Shown here: one piece after another, positions 7,474-15,380 of the stretch
How the letters are laid out: every line of letters starts with the position of its first letter
Position numbering within the stretch: position 1 is the stretch's first letter
Source of the DNA: Candidatus Segatella caccae
GTDB taxonomy: Bacteria > Bacteroidota > Bacteroidia > Bacteroidales > Bacteroidaceae
Reading direction: 5' to 3'
Assembly (NCBI GenBank): GCA_900556395.1
Contig: USOQ01000050.1
Coordinates: 1 to 19,577 of the forward strand
Length of the DNA stretch: 19,577 nucleotides
The notes under the pieces: model-generated
What the model was told of the DNA's origin: nothing
What the model saw: the letters and a program-made list of their open reading frames with translations, nothing else
Databases searched by the model: none
Translations under genes and position numbers: made by a program

Positions 7474-9753
7474 ATGAGAAGAAAATCAGTTGTGTTTATA
7501 TTCGTATTTTTCACCTTGATGGCGCAAGCTGTCAAGGTGAATGTACAGAATGCGGTGGACTTCGTGCAGCCCTTGATGGGTTCCGACTCCGACCACGGGC
7601 TTTCCACAGGCAATACTTATCCTGCCATCGCCATGCCTTGGGGCATGAACTTCTGGGTTCCCCAGACAGGAAAGATGGGCGATGGATGGCAGTATACTTA
7701 TGCTGCCAAGAAGATAAGAGGACTGAAGCAGACGCATCAGCCCAGTCCTTGGATCAATGACTACGGTCAGTTCTCGTTGATGCCTATTGTAGGAAAACCT
7801 GTTTTCGACGAGGAGCAGAGAGCCAGTTGGTTCTCACATAAGGCAGAGAAGGCGACACCTTATTATTATAGTGTCTATCTCGCCGACTACGATGTGACTG
7901 CCGAACTTTGTCCTACGGAGCGTGCTGCGCTGATGGCTTTCACCTTCCCTAAGACCGATAGTGCTCATGTCGTTATCGATGCTTTCGATAAGGGTAGCTA
8001 TATCAAGATACTGCCAGACCAACGCAAGGTGGTGGGCTTTTCCACTCGTAATAGCGGTGGTGTGCCAGCAAACTTCAGAAATTACTTTGTCATCGAGTTC
8101 GACCATGACTTTGACGCTGTGCTTAGTGTAAAGGATGGCGAATATCAGGAAGGTCATGAGCAGGAGGGCAACCATGTGGGTGCCATCATCTCCTTCAAGA
8201 TAGGTAAGAGAGGCGAAAAGGTACAGGCTCGTGTGGCTTCTTCCTTCATCAGTGAGGAGCAGGCTTGGCAGAACATACAAGAGTTGGGACAAGCCGATAT
8301 GGAGCAGCTCTGCCAGCAGGGTAGAAACCGCTGGAACGAGGTGTTGGGCAAGATCGAAGTAGAGGATGAGGATATCGACCATCTGCGTACTTTCTATAGC
8401 TGTCTGTATCGTTCGGTACTCTTCCCACGCGCTTTCTATGAGAAGAATAGTGCTGGCGAGATTGTACATTACAGTCCTTACAATGGTACTGTCCAGAAGG
8501 GCTATATGTTTACCGATACTGGTTTTTGGGACACCTTCCGCTGCCTCTTCCCCTTGCTCAACCTGATGTATCCTTCTGTCAATGAGAAGATACAGGATGG
8601 TTTGGCTAATACTTATAAGGAGAGTGGCTTCTTGCCAGAGTGGGCAAGTCCTGGTCATCGCGGCTGCATGGTGGGCAACAACTCAGCCTCTGTGGTGGCC
8701 GATGCTTATCTCTCTGGCTTGCGTGGCTATGATGTCGAAACCCTTTGGCAGGCAGTGGTACATGGTGCTAATGCCGTTCATCCTGAAGTCAACTCTACAG
8801 GTCGTCATGGTTATGAGTATTACAACAAGTTGGGCTATGTGCCTTACGATGTGAAGATCAATGAGAGCGTGGCTCGCACCTTGGAGTATGCTTACGACGA
8901 CTGGTGTATCTATCAGTTTGGTAAAGCCTTGGGCAAGTCGCAGAAGGAGTTGAAGCCTTTTGCCAAGCGAGCTAAAAACTATGAGAAAGTGTTCGACAAG
9001 GAGAGCGGTTTGATGCGCGGCAGATTGCTGAATGGAAAGTTCCAAGCTCCCTTCAATCCATTGAAGTGGGGTGATGCTTTCACCGAGGGCAATGCTTGGC
9101 ACTACACCTGGTCGGTATTCCACGACCCTCAGGGCTTGATGCGCCTCATGGGTGGTAAAGACCGATTCAACCAGATGCTCGACTCCGTATTCCAACTCCC
9201 TCCTGTCTTCGACGATAGCTATTATGGTTTCACCATCCATGAGATCAGAGAGATGCAGGTGATGAACATGGGCAACTATGCACACGGCAACCAGCCCATC
9301 CAGCATGGCATCTATCTCTATGGTTATAGCGGACAGCCCTGGAAGAGTCAGTACTGGGTGCGCCAGGTGATGGATCGTCTCTATACACCTACTCCCGATG
9401 GCTATTGTGGTGATGAGGACAACGGACAGACCTCTGCCTGGTATGTCTTCTCTGCCATGGGCTTCTATCCTGTTTGCCCTGGTACAGGACAATACGTCTT
9501 GGGCACTCCTTATTTCCAGAAGATGAAACTACATCTGGAGAATGGCAAGCAGATTAACATCCTCGCTGATGGTAACGGATGCTATATCGACGAGATGCAG
9601 CTCAATGGTCAGTTGTACGAACGCAACTACCTCGATATGAAGGTGCTGAAGCAAGGTGCTAACATCTCCTTCCGCCTATCTGAAAAGCCTAATATGCTGC
9701 GCGGTACGATGGAGGCTGATGCACCTTATTCTTTCTCTAACTTCTCTAAGTAG
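7474..9753 (+). CDS. GH92 exo-alpha-mannosidase, variant +1-subsite motif
   Basis: A 759-residue, calcium-dependent family GH92 alpha-mannosidase acting outside the cytoplasm. I chose ATG 7474; a TTG two codons upstream (7468) is also in frame, but the ATG gives a clean signal peptide (MRRKSVVFIFVFFTLMAQA). The N-terminal beta-sandwich starts with GSDSDHGLSTGNTYPAIAMP, and the catalytic (alpha/alpha)6 half carries EGNAW (E538, expected general acid) and GDEDNGQTSAW (D647/D649, expected base). The usual HGNEPSH motif is changed to HGNQPIQH (H604, Q607). In this family that motif lines the +1 subsite, so the linkage is probably not the standard alpha-1,2; alpha-1,3 or a substituted mannoside is possible (inference). 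It sits between susD and a second GH92 with the standard motif, so the two likely divide the linkages between them. Confidence 0.93.
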   Translation: MRRKSVVFIFVFFTLMAQAVKVNVQNAVDFVQPLMGSDSDHGLSTGNTYPAIAMPWGMNFWVPQTGKMGDGWQYTYAAKKIRGLKQTHQPSPWINDYGQFSLMPIVGKPVFDEEQRASWFSHKAEKATPYYYSVYLADYDVTAELCPTERAALMAFTFPKTDSAHVVIDAFDKGSYIKILPDQRKVVGFSTRNSGGVPANFRNYFVIEFDHDFDAVLSVKDGEYQEGHEQEGNHVGAIISFKIGKRGEKVQARVASSFISEEQAWQNIQELGQADMEQLCQQGRNRWNEVLGKIEVEDEDIDHLRTFYSCLYRSVLFPRAFYEKNSAGEIVHYSPYNGTVQKGYMFTDTGFWDTFRCLFPLLNLMYPSVNEKIQDGLANTYKESGFLPEWASPGHRGCMVGNNSASVVADAYLSGLRGYDVETLWQAVVHGANAVHPEVNSTGRHGYEYYNKLGYVPYDVKINESVARTLEYAYDDWCIYQFGKALGKSQKELKPFAKRAKNYEKVFDKESGLMRGRLLNGKFQAPFNPLKWGDAFTEGNAWHYTWSVFHDPQGLMRLMGGKDRFNQMLDSVFQLPPVFDDSYYGFTIHEIREMQVMNMGNYAHGNQPIQHGIYLYGYSGQPWKSQYWVRQVMDRLYTPTPDGYCGDEDNGQTSAWYVFSAMGFYPVCPGTGQYVLGTPYFQKMKLHLENGKQINILADGNGCYIDEMQLNGQLYERNYLDMKVLKQGANISFRLSEKPNMLRGTMEADAPYSFSNFSK

Positions 9754-9785
9754 TTTTTCAATAAAACATTTCTTATATTCTGAAA

Positions 9786-11957
9786 ATGAGAAAAAGTTTA
9801 TTTCCTATATTAGTATTGTTGGCTTGTGTGATGGTTGGAGGCCATCCACAAGCCGCTTTTGGTCAGACAGCTGACAACCTCACCCAGTTTGTAAATCCAC
9901 GGATTGGTACAGGCGGTCATGGACACGTCTTCTTGGGTGCCAATGTGCCTTTCGGCTATGTGCAGTTGGGACCTACAGAGCATACGCGCGGTTGGGACTG
10001 GTGCTCGGGCTATCATGAGTCCGACTCGGTGTTGATAGGCTTCGGACATCAGCACCTCAGTGGTACGGGTATTGGCGAGTTGGGCGATGTAGCCTTCCTG
10101 CCTGTTACCGATGCCAAGCAGAAAGAGGTGGTGTTTCATCATGCCAACGAGAATGTGCGTCCTGGCTATTATGCCGTGAAGTTGCAGCAACCCAATGTGT
10201 GGGTGGAGCTTACAGCCACCAAGCGTGCTGGATTCCATCGTTACACCTTTGGAGCCGATGTAAAGAAAGCCCAGTTGGTGCTCGACCTCTTCCAAGGCAT
10301 CGGATGGGATAAGCCCACAGATTATGCCTTGGACGAGATGAAAACCACAAGTGTGGCTGGTCATCGCTTCTCTACAGGTTGGGCAAAAGACCAGAAGAAT
10401 TTCTTTGTAGCAGAATTCTCGCAGCCTGTTACCATTGAGCCTTTAGACAGCGGCAGATGGTTGGTGCAGGTTTCTGATGCAGCTCAGCCCCTTCTCATCA
10501 AGGTGGGACTCTCGGCAGTGAGCATCGACAATGCCAAGGAGAACCTGAAGGCAGAGATTCCGGCATGGAACTTCCAGCAGGTGGTGGCGCAAGCCGATGC
10601 TGCCTGGAACGAGGCCTTGGCTAAGGTGAGGGTAGAGACAACTGATGCTACCGTGCGTCGCATCTTCTATACTGCAATGTTCCATTCCATGACCGCTCCT
10701 TCGGTCTTCTCGGATGTCAACGGAGAGTATCGTGGTGCTGATGGTAAGGTGCATCAAGGCGACTTCACCAACTACACGACGCTCTCGCTCTGGGACACCT
10801 ATCGTGCTGCACATCCTCTGATGACCCTGATACATCGAGAGATGTTGCCAGATATGGCAAGTACCTTTATCAACATCTATCGTCAACAGGGCAAACTACC
10901 TGTATGGCATCTGATGGGCAATGAGACCGACTGTATGGTGGGAAATCCGGGTATTCCGGTGCTTGCCGACCTGGTGCTCAAAGGATATGTCAAGGATAAG
11001 GAGGGAGCCTACGAAGCCATGAAGCAGTCGGCTCTACGCGACGACCGTGGTCTCGGCTTGCTCAAGAAGTATGGCTATCTGCCTTACGACAAGGATCCAG
11101 AGATGGAAACAGTGGCTAAGGGACTGGAGTATGCTTTGGCAGACGACTGCGTGGCTAAGGTGGCTCGCTTGTTGGGCAAGAAGGCTGATGCTAAGTATTT
11201 TGCTCAGCGTGCTCAAACCTATCGCAAGTACTTCGACAAGCAGACAGGATTTATGCGTGGCATCGGTACTGACGGTAAGTTCCGTGTACCTTTCAATCCT
11301 TTCTCGGCTGTTCATCGTCAGGACGACTACACGGAGGGCAATGCCTGGCAGTACACCTGGCTCGTTCCGCATGATGTGCATGGATTGGTGAAGCTCTTCG
11401 GCAACGAGCAGCAGTTTGTTACTAAGCTCGACTCTCTCTTCATCGTCACGGGCAATATGGGCGACAATGCTTCTCCTGATATCTCAGGTCTGATAGGACA
11501 GTATGCTCATGGCAACGAGCCAAGCCATCAGGTGCTCTATATGTATAACTATGTGGGGCAACCCTGGAAAGCAGCACGCCTCATCCGCCAGACCATGCAC
11601 GAGATGTACAAAGACGATTACGACGGACTGAGTGGTAATGAGGACGTAGGTCAGATGTCGGCATGGTACATCCTCTCGGCTATGGGACTCTATCAGGTAG
11701 AGCCTGCTGGTGGTAAGTATATCATCGGAAGCCCTGTATTGGATAAGGCTACCCTCAACGTAGGTGGTAAGGACTTCTCTATCGTCTGCAAGGACAACAG
11801 CAAGGAGAATATCTATATACAGTCGGTGAAGTTGAATGGCAAGCCTTACACCAAGTCGTATATCATGTATCAAGACATCATGAAAGGTGGAATCTTAGAA
11901 CTCCAGATGGGTAGCAAGCCCTCTAAGTGGGGCACACGTGTGGCAGATCGCCCATAA
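9786..11957 (+). CDS. GH92 exo-alpha-mannosidase, standard motif (probably alpha-1,2)
   Basis: A 723-residue GH92 enzyme removing terminal alpha-mannose from N-glycans. It starts with a signal peptide; cleavage after AFG (residue 26) is possible, but LLAC (Cys14) could also serve as a lipobox, so soluble periplasmic versus lipoprotein is open. Canonical family motifs are present in order: NPRIGTGGHGHVFLGANVPF, GWDWCSGYH, GFGHQHLSGTG, EGNAW (E517, expected general acid), HGNEPSHQ (H575, E578) and GNEDVGQMSAW (D620). The first Asp of the GDED-type motif is Asn here (N618), which is common in the family as far as I recall. The intact HGNEPSH favours alpha-1,2-mannosidase activity, known from characterised Bacteroides enzymes. 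It follows the first GH92 after 32 bp and is followed by repeat copy B. Confidence 0.95.
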   Translation: MRKSLFPILVLLACVMVGGHPQAAFGQTADNLTQFVNPRIGTGGHGHVFLGANVPFGYVQLGPTEHTRGWDWCSGYHESDSVLIGFGHQHLSGTGIGELGDVAFLPVTDAKQKEVVFHHANENVRPGYYAVKLQQPNVWVELTATKRAGFHRYTFGADVKKAQLVLDLFQGIGWDKPTDYALDEMKTTSVAGHRFSTGWAKDQKNFFVAEFSQPVTIEPLDSGRWLVQVSDAAQPLLIKVGLSAVSIDNAKENLKAEIPAWNFQQVVAQADAAWNEALAKVRVETTDATVRRIFYTAMFHSMTAPSVFSDVNGEYRGADGKVHQGDFTNYTTLSLWDTYRAAHPLMTLIHREMLPDMASTFINIYRQQGKLPVWHLMGNETDCMVGNPGIPVLADLVLKGYVKDKEGAYEAMKQSALRDDRGLGLLKKYGYLPYDKDPEMETVAKGLEYALADDCVAKVARLLGKKADAKYFAQRAQTYRKYFDKQTGFMRGIGTDGKFRVPFNPFSAVHRQDDYTEGNAWQYTWLVPHDVHGLVKLFGNEQQFVTKLDSLFIVTGNMGDNASPDISGLIGQYAHGNEPSHQVLYMYNYVGQPWKAARLIRQTMHEMYKDDYDGLSGNEDVGQMSAWYILSAMGLYQVEPAGGKYIIGSPVLDKATLNVGGKDFSIVCKDNSKENIYIQSVKLNGKPYTKSYIMYQDIMKGGILELQMGSKPSKWGTRVADRP

Positions 11958-11979
11958 AGCCTCTTTTTCGCAAGTTCTG

Positions 11980-12114
11980 AAGTTAAAGGAGTTAAGGAGT
12001 TATCGCTCCCTACGGTCGCTGAGGAGTTAAGACAATAGACTTTTTGGCGTAGTTCTTTTAAGCCGCAAGACACACGGCTTAACTCCTTTAACTTCCTGAT
12101 ATGCGAAAGTTCAG
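11980..12114 (+). repeat. intergenic repeat element, copy B
   Basis: This element fills most of the 214-bp gap between the second GH92 gene and the GH125 gene. It is the reverse complement of copy A (1795-1942): same GAACTTTCGCATATCA end (on the - strand), same GGAGTTAA octamers, and a nearly identical core that includes GTTATCGCTCCCTACGGTCG. Inside it, TTAAGCCG (12058-12065) pairs with CGGCTTAA (12075-12082) as a perfect 8-bp hairpin. No ECF motif follows it, so GH125 and GH130 are probably reached by read-through or by a promoter I cannot recognise. Confidence 0.8.
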
Positions 12115-12171
12115 TTATAAAAAAATAGAACTCATTCATAACAACAATTCTTCATAACACAAAACCAAGCA

Positions 12172-13659
12172 ATGAGAAAGACAATATTGACTATGGCCCT
12201 TCTTGCTGCCATGACAGCTATGGCACAGGAACATGCCGAAGTAGATGTACACGCTCGTTACACCAAGGTGGTGACACCTGTCAACGGCAAGTATGAGTCG
12301 AAACGTCCACCTGTGGAGGAACGACTCTTCACGTCTGTGGCTGTAGAGAAGAAGATCAAGGAGATACAGAAACTCCTGAAGAAGAATCCTAAGCTCGCCT
12401 GGATGTTTGCCAACTGTTATCCCAATACCTTGGAGAGCACCGTACACTATCGTGTGCTCGAGAATGGCGACGACGACACCTTCGTCTATACTGGGGATAT
12501 TCCAGCCATGTGGCTTCGCGACTCTGGCGCACAGGTGTGGCCTTACATAGCCCTTTCCAACAAAGACGAGAAACTACAGAAGATGCTTCGTGGCGTTATC
12601 CTTCGCCAACTGAAGTGTATCAACATCGACCGTTATGCCAATGCCTACAATGATGGTCCTACAGGAGCTGGTTGGCAGAAGGATGATACGCAGATGCAGG
12701 CAGAGGTATTCGAGCGTAAGTATGAGATCGACTCGTTCTGTTATCCCATCCGTTTGGCTTACGAATACTGGAAGGTGACAGGCGACGATTCTATCTTCGG
12801 TGAAGATTGGATGAAAGCGATAGAGAATATCCTCAAGACCTTCCGTGAGCAACAGCGCAAGGAGACAGCCAAGGCTTATCACTTCACTCGTATGACCGAC
12901 CGTGCTTTCGATACCGTGGGCTGGGATGGTTTTGGTGCTCCTGTGAAGCCCGTAGGCCTCATCGCTTCTATGTTCCGCCCTTCTGATGATGCCACCATTC
13001 TTCCTTTCCTCATTCCTTCCAACTTCATGGCGGTTTCTTCCATGAATAAGGCGGCTGAGATATTGAAGCATGTAGCCGAGAAAGCAGAAGATGCTCAGAA
13101 GACAAAGGCGCTCAAGATTGCTGCCGACTGTTCTGACCTCGCCAAGGAGGTGAAGGAGGCTTTGCAGAAGTATGCGGTATGCGAACATCCTAAGTATGGC
13201 AAGATTTATGCTTACGAGGTAGATGGTTTTGGCAACCGTCTCTTGATGGATGATGCCAATGTGCCTTCACTCTTGGGTATGGGCTATTTGGGCGATGTGG
13301 AGATGGACGATCCTATCTACCAGAATACGCGCCGCTTCGTATGGAGCGAGGACAATCCTTGTTTCTTCCGTGGTAAGGCGGGTGAGGGTATCGGTGGTCC
13401 ACACATCGGCTACGATATGCCTTGGCCAATGTCTATCATGATGAAGTGCTTCACGGCTACCAACGACGACGAGATTCGCTGGTGTATGAAGACGCTCCTC
13501 AACACCGATGCGGGTATGGGCTTCATCCATGAGTCTTTCCATAAGGACGATGCTTCTAACTATACGCGTGCTTGGTTTGCATGGCAGAATACCCTCTTTG
13601 GTGAGTTGGTCATCAAACTCGTCAACGATGGTAAGGCTGAGCTTCTCAACAATCTATAA
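12172..13659 (+). CDS. GH125 exo-alpha-1,6-mannosidase
   Basis: A 495-residue family GH125 enzyme, an (alpha/alpha)6 barrel that removes alpha-1,6-linked mannose by inversion. The signal peptide is MRKTILTMALLAAMTAMA, cleaved before Gln, giving a periplasmic enzyme. Family hallmarks are FVYTGDIPAMWLRDS (104-118), KYEIDSFCYP with D187 as the expected general acid, EGIGGPHIGYDMPWPMS, and GFIHESFHKDD with E454 as the expected base, by analogy with characterised Clostridium perfringens and Bacteroides members. Together with the GH92 pair it would strip the alpha-mannose antennae down to Man-beta-1,4-GlcNAc. It is separated from the GH92 genes by repeat copy B and followed by GH130 after 25 bp. 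Confidence 0.95.
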   Translation: MRKTILTMALLAAMTAMAQEHAEVDVHARYTKVVTPVNGKYESKRPPVEERLFTSVAVEKKIKEIQKLLKKNPKLAWMFANCYPNTLESTVHYRVLENGDDDTFVYTGDIPAMWLRDSGAQVWPYIALSNKDEKLQKMLRGVILRQLKCINIDRYANAYNDGPTGAGWQKDDTQMQAEVFERKYEIDSFCYPIRLAYEYWKVTGDDSIFGEDWMKAIENILKTFREQQRKETAKAYHFTRMTDRAFDTVGWDGFGAPVKPVGLIASMFRPSDDATILPFLIPSNFMAVSSMNKAAEILKHVAEKAEDAQKTKALKIAADCSDLAKEVKEALQKYAVCEHPKYGKIYAYEVDGFGNRLLMDDANVPSLLGMGYLGDVEMDDPIYQNTRRFVWSEDNPCFFRGKAGEGIGGPHIGYDMPWPMSIMMKCFTATNDDEIRWCMKTLLNTDAGMGFIHESFHKDDASNYTRAWFAWQNTLFGELVIKLVNDGKAELLNNL

Positions 13660-13684
13660 TCATACTTTTTATTAAACAATAACA

Positions 13685-14686
13685 ATGAACGATATCAAAA
13701 TCATAGGTGCTGCGCTTCCCAATATTCCTTGGGAAGACAGACCACAAAATAGCAATGTGCCTCTGTGGCGCTTTTCTCAGAACCCCATTATCCAGCGCAA
13801 TCAGCTACCCGACTCCAATAGTATCTTCAATAGTGCCGTAGTAACTTATAAGGATGGATTTGCAGGTGTCTTCAGATGTGATGACAAGAACCGACGCATG
13901 ACGCTTCATGCTGGTTTCAGTAAGGATGCCATTCACTGGGATATCAACGAAGAAACCATTCGCATGGAGTGCGACGACAAGGAGGTAGGAGAGTGGGTGT
14001 ATGGCTACGACCCTCGTGTGTGCAAGATAGGTGAGAAGTATTATGTCACCTGGTGCAATGGTTATCATGGACCAACGATTGGTGTGGCATGGACAGAGGA
14101 TTTCAAGACTTTCCATCAGTTGGAGAATGCCTTCTTGCCTTACAACCGCAATGGGGTGATGTTCCCTCGCAAGATCAATGGCAAGTTTGCGATGCTGAGT
14201 CGTCCCAGTGATACAGGACATACTGCCTTTGGTGATATCTTCTATAGCGAGTCGCCCGACTTGGAGTACTGGGGGCATCATCGTCATGTGATGGCGCCCG
14301 CTGCCTTCGAGGAGAGTGCTTGGCAGTGCATGAAGATTGGTGCAGGACCTGTGCCTATTGAGACTTCTGAGGGATGGTTGTTGCTCTATCATGGTGTGCT
14401 CCACTCTTGCAATGGGTATGTCTATGCTTTCGGTGCTGCGCTGCTCGACTTGGAGGAGCCTTGGAAGGTGATAGGGCGTTCGGGCCAGTATCTCATCACA
14501 CCTCAGGAGTTGTATGAGTGTGTGGGTGATGTGCCAAACGTGTGTTTCCCTTGTGCTTCGCTCTGCGATGCTGAGACAGGTCGCATAGCTGTATATTATG
14601 GTTGTGCTGATACGGTCACTGGTTTGGCTTTCGGTTATGTACCAGAAATCATCGACTTTATCCGCAAGACCAATATCGTGAAGTAA
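13685..14686 (+). CDS. GH130 mannoside phosphorylase (probably Man-beta-1,4-GlcNAc)
   Basis: A 333-residue, five-bladed beta-propeller enzyme of family GH130. It has no signal peptide, so it acts in the cytoplasm, unlike the other hydrolases here. The family's single catalytic Asp is in GYDPRVCKIG (D109); NRNGVMFPRKING and LLYHGVL fit the phosphate-binding region. Characterised relatives of this length in N-glycan loci convert Man-beta-1,4-GlcNAc plus phosphate to mannose-1-phosphate and GlcNAc; others act on mannooligosaccharides or mannosylglucose. The context (GH85, GH92, GH125) favours the N-glycan disaccharide. It would need an inner-membrane transporter, which is not in the window. It is the last gene before a long gap with a terminator. 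Confidence 0.9.
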   Translation: MNDIKIIGAALPNIPWEDRPQNSNVPLWRFSQNPIIQRNQLPDSNSIFNSAVVTYKDGFAGVFRCDDKNRRMTLHAGFSKDAIHWDINEETIRMECDDKEVGEWVYGYDPRVCKIGEKYYVTWCNGYHGPTIGVAWTEDFKTFHQLENAFLPYNRNGVMFPRKINGKFAMLSRPSDTGHTAFGDIFYSESPDLEYWGHHRHVMAPAAFEESAWQCMKIGAGPVPIETSEGWLLLYHGVLHSCNGYVYAFGAALLDLEEPWKVIGRSGQYLITPQELYECVGDVPNVCFPCASLCDAETGRIAVYYGCADTVTGLAFGYVPEIIDFIRKTNIVK

Positions 14687-14691
14687 CTTTT

Positions 14692-14930
14692 TTAAGGAGT
14701 TAAAGGAGTTAAAGGAGTTAAAGGAGTTTAAGAAGTTAAGGGGTTAAAGAAGTTAATGGAAGTTATCGCTCCTTTCAGTCGCTCGGGAAGTTAAGGGACA
14801 ATAGCTTCGGCTGCTTATGGGCAGGCTTGCACTGGGGAGGGCGTGGCATCTTGCCCGCCCATAATTAGCAAGATGCCTGCCCTCCCAGTGCAGCGAAGCC
14901 TTTACTTCTTCTAACTCTATAACTTTCTCT
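14692..14930 (+). repeat. intergenic repeat element, copy C, with octamer array
   Basis: It begins six bases after the GH130 stop with about eight or nine degenerate tandem copies of GGAGTTAA(A) up to 14765. The family core follows (GTTATCGCTCC...GTCGCTCGGGAAGTTAAG, 14762-14795), then a GC-rich hairpin in place of the central part seen in copies A and B, then a degenerate complementary tail (TTCTAACT...) to about 14930. It has the same orientation as copies B and D. Confidence 0.75.
14829..14891. repeat. long GC-rich inverted repeat nested in copy C
   Basis: The left arm 14829-14854 and right arm 14868-14891 are reverse complements over about 24 bp with a few mismatches; they carry CACTGGGGAGGG and CCCTCCCAGTG, and GGCATCTTGC and GCAAGATGCC. 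The loop is 13 nt. The pairing continues weakly outward (GGCTGC with GCAGCGAAGCC). It is much richer in G+C than the flanking sequence. No T-tract follows, so it is not a typical terminator. Confidence 0.8.
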
Positions 14931-15023
14931 TTTGAAAAAGTATAGTGATGATAAAATATTAATACGACAAGGTAAATTCTGCGGTAAAAAGTTTTCAGGA
15001 AAAGTTTTAGGTTTATTTTAATA

Positions 15024-15067
15024 ACCGCTATGGTGTGCGAGAAGCATACCGTAGCGGTCTTTTTTTT
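15024..15067 (+). terminator. strong intrinsic terminator
   Basis: ACCGCTATGGTGTGC (15024-15038) pairs fully with GCATACCGTAGCGGT (15044-15058), a 15-bp stem with two G-U pairs and a GAGAA loop, followed after one C by eight T residues. It would end transcription of the upstream operon and separate it from the GH85 gene, which then needs its own promoter. Confidence 0.85.
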
Positions 15068-15078
15068 ATAAGTTTCTA

Positions 15079-15105
15079 TTGCGGATATTCTATGAAAATC
15101 CGCAA
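15079..15105. repeat. small perfect inverted repeat after the terminator
   Basis: TTGCGGAT (15079-15086) and ATCCGCAA (15098-15105) are perfect reverse complements separated by 11 nt. It could be a minor RNA hairpin or a protein-binding site; nothing in the sequence decides between these. Confidence 0.5.
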
Positions 15106-15154
15106 CAAATATACGATTATTCAAGTTTCGTAAGTGAGGGAATTGATTGAAATT

Positions 15155-15210
15155 GAGGAAGTTATCGCTCCTTTCAGTCGTTCGGGAAGTTAAGATGCAA
15201 TAGTCTTCTT
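15155..15210 (+). repeat. intergenic repeat element, copy D (core only)
   Basis: This carries only the core of the repeat family: GGAAGTTATCGCTCC, then GTCGTTCGGGAAGTTAAG, then CAATAGTCTT. It matches copy C best (nearly identical over the first 35 bp). The octamer arrays and the complementary tail are missing, so it looks like a truncated or decayed copy, about 50 bp upstream of the GH85 promoter. Confidence 0.75.
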
Positions 15211-15262
15211 CGTAAAACGTAGAACATGTTAGATGAAAAAAAATGAAAAAAAAATCATTTTC

Positions 15263-15294
15263 GAGTAAGTAGTTTTCATTTCTATGTTGTTATA
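15263..15294 (+). promoter_or_regulatory. candidate ECF-sigma promoter of the GH85 gene
   Basis: GAGTAAGT (15263-15270), 18 nt, GTTATA (15289-15294), the same as at 2001-2032 and 666-697. It lies downstream of the strong terminator and 86 bp ahead of the GH85 ATG. A short inverted repeat, AAAATGA (15240-15246) and TCATTTT (15255-15261), sits just upstream. It suggests that GH85 is induced together with susC/susD but as a separate transcript. Confidence 0.65.
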
Positions 15295-15380
15295 AGAGCG
15301 TATTAACTAACTTTTTTGGGAGAAACTCTATGTACGAGACTACCCATAAATACTAAATTTAATAACTAAACCCTAACAGT

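Larger units (their letters stand above)
14687..15380. other. 694-bp gene-free region between GH130 and GH85 genes
   Basis: No convincing gene is seen on either strand. In order it holds repeat copy C with a nested GC-rich hairpin (14692-14930), an AT-rich stretch, a strong terminator (15024-15067), a small hairpin (15079-15105), truncated repeat copy D (15155-15210), A-tract-rich sequence, the candidate ECF promoter (15263-15294) and a leader of about 80 nt. The leader includes a tiny ATG frame of eight codons at 15330-15356 that I do not call a gene. Confidence 0.75.

Noticed and set aside
7468..7476. TTG start for the first GH92, two codons before the ATG
   Set aside because: The ATG at 7474 gives a normal signal peptide start (MRRKS) and adds only 6 bp to the gap after susD; nothing favours the TTG.
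14692..14765. Octamer array as a CRISPR
   Set aside because: Units are directly adjacent 8-9-mers without unique spacers, and no cas genes are present.
14753..15124. 123-codon open frame on the - strand between GH130 and GH85
   Set aside because: It runs through repeat copy C, the GC-rich palindrome and the terminator, and its translation shows no domain or sensible composition.
15330..15356. Eight-codon frame (MYETTHKY) in the GH85 leader with GGGAGA upstream
   Set aside because: Too short and without amino-acid bias to argue for a leader peptide; Bacteroidetes rarely use such SD-like sites.
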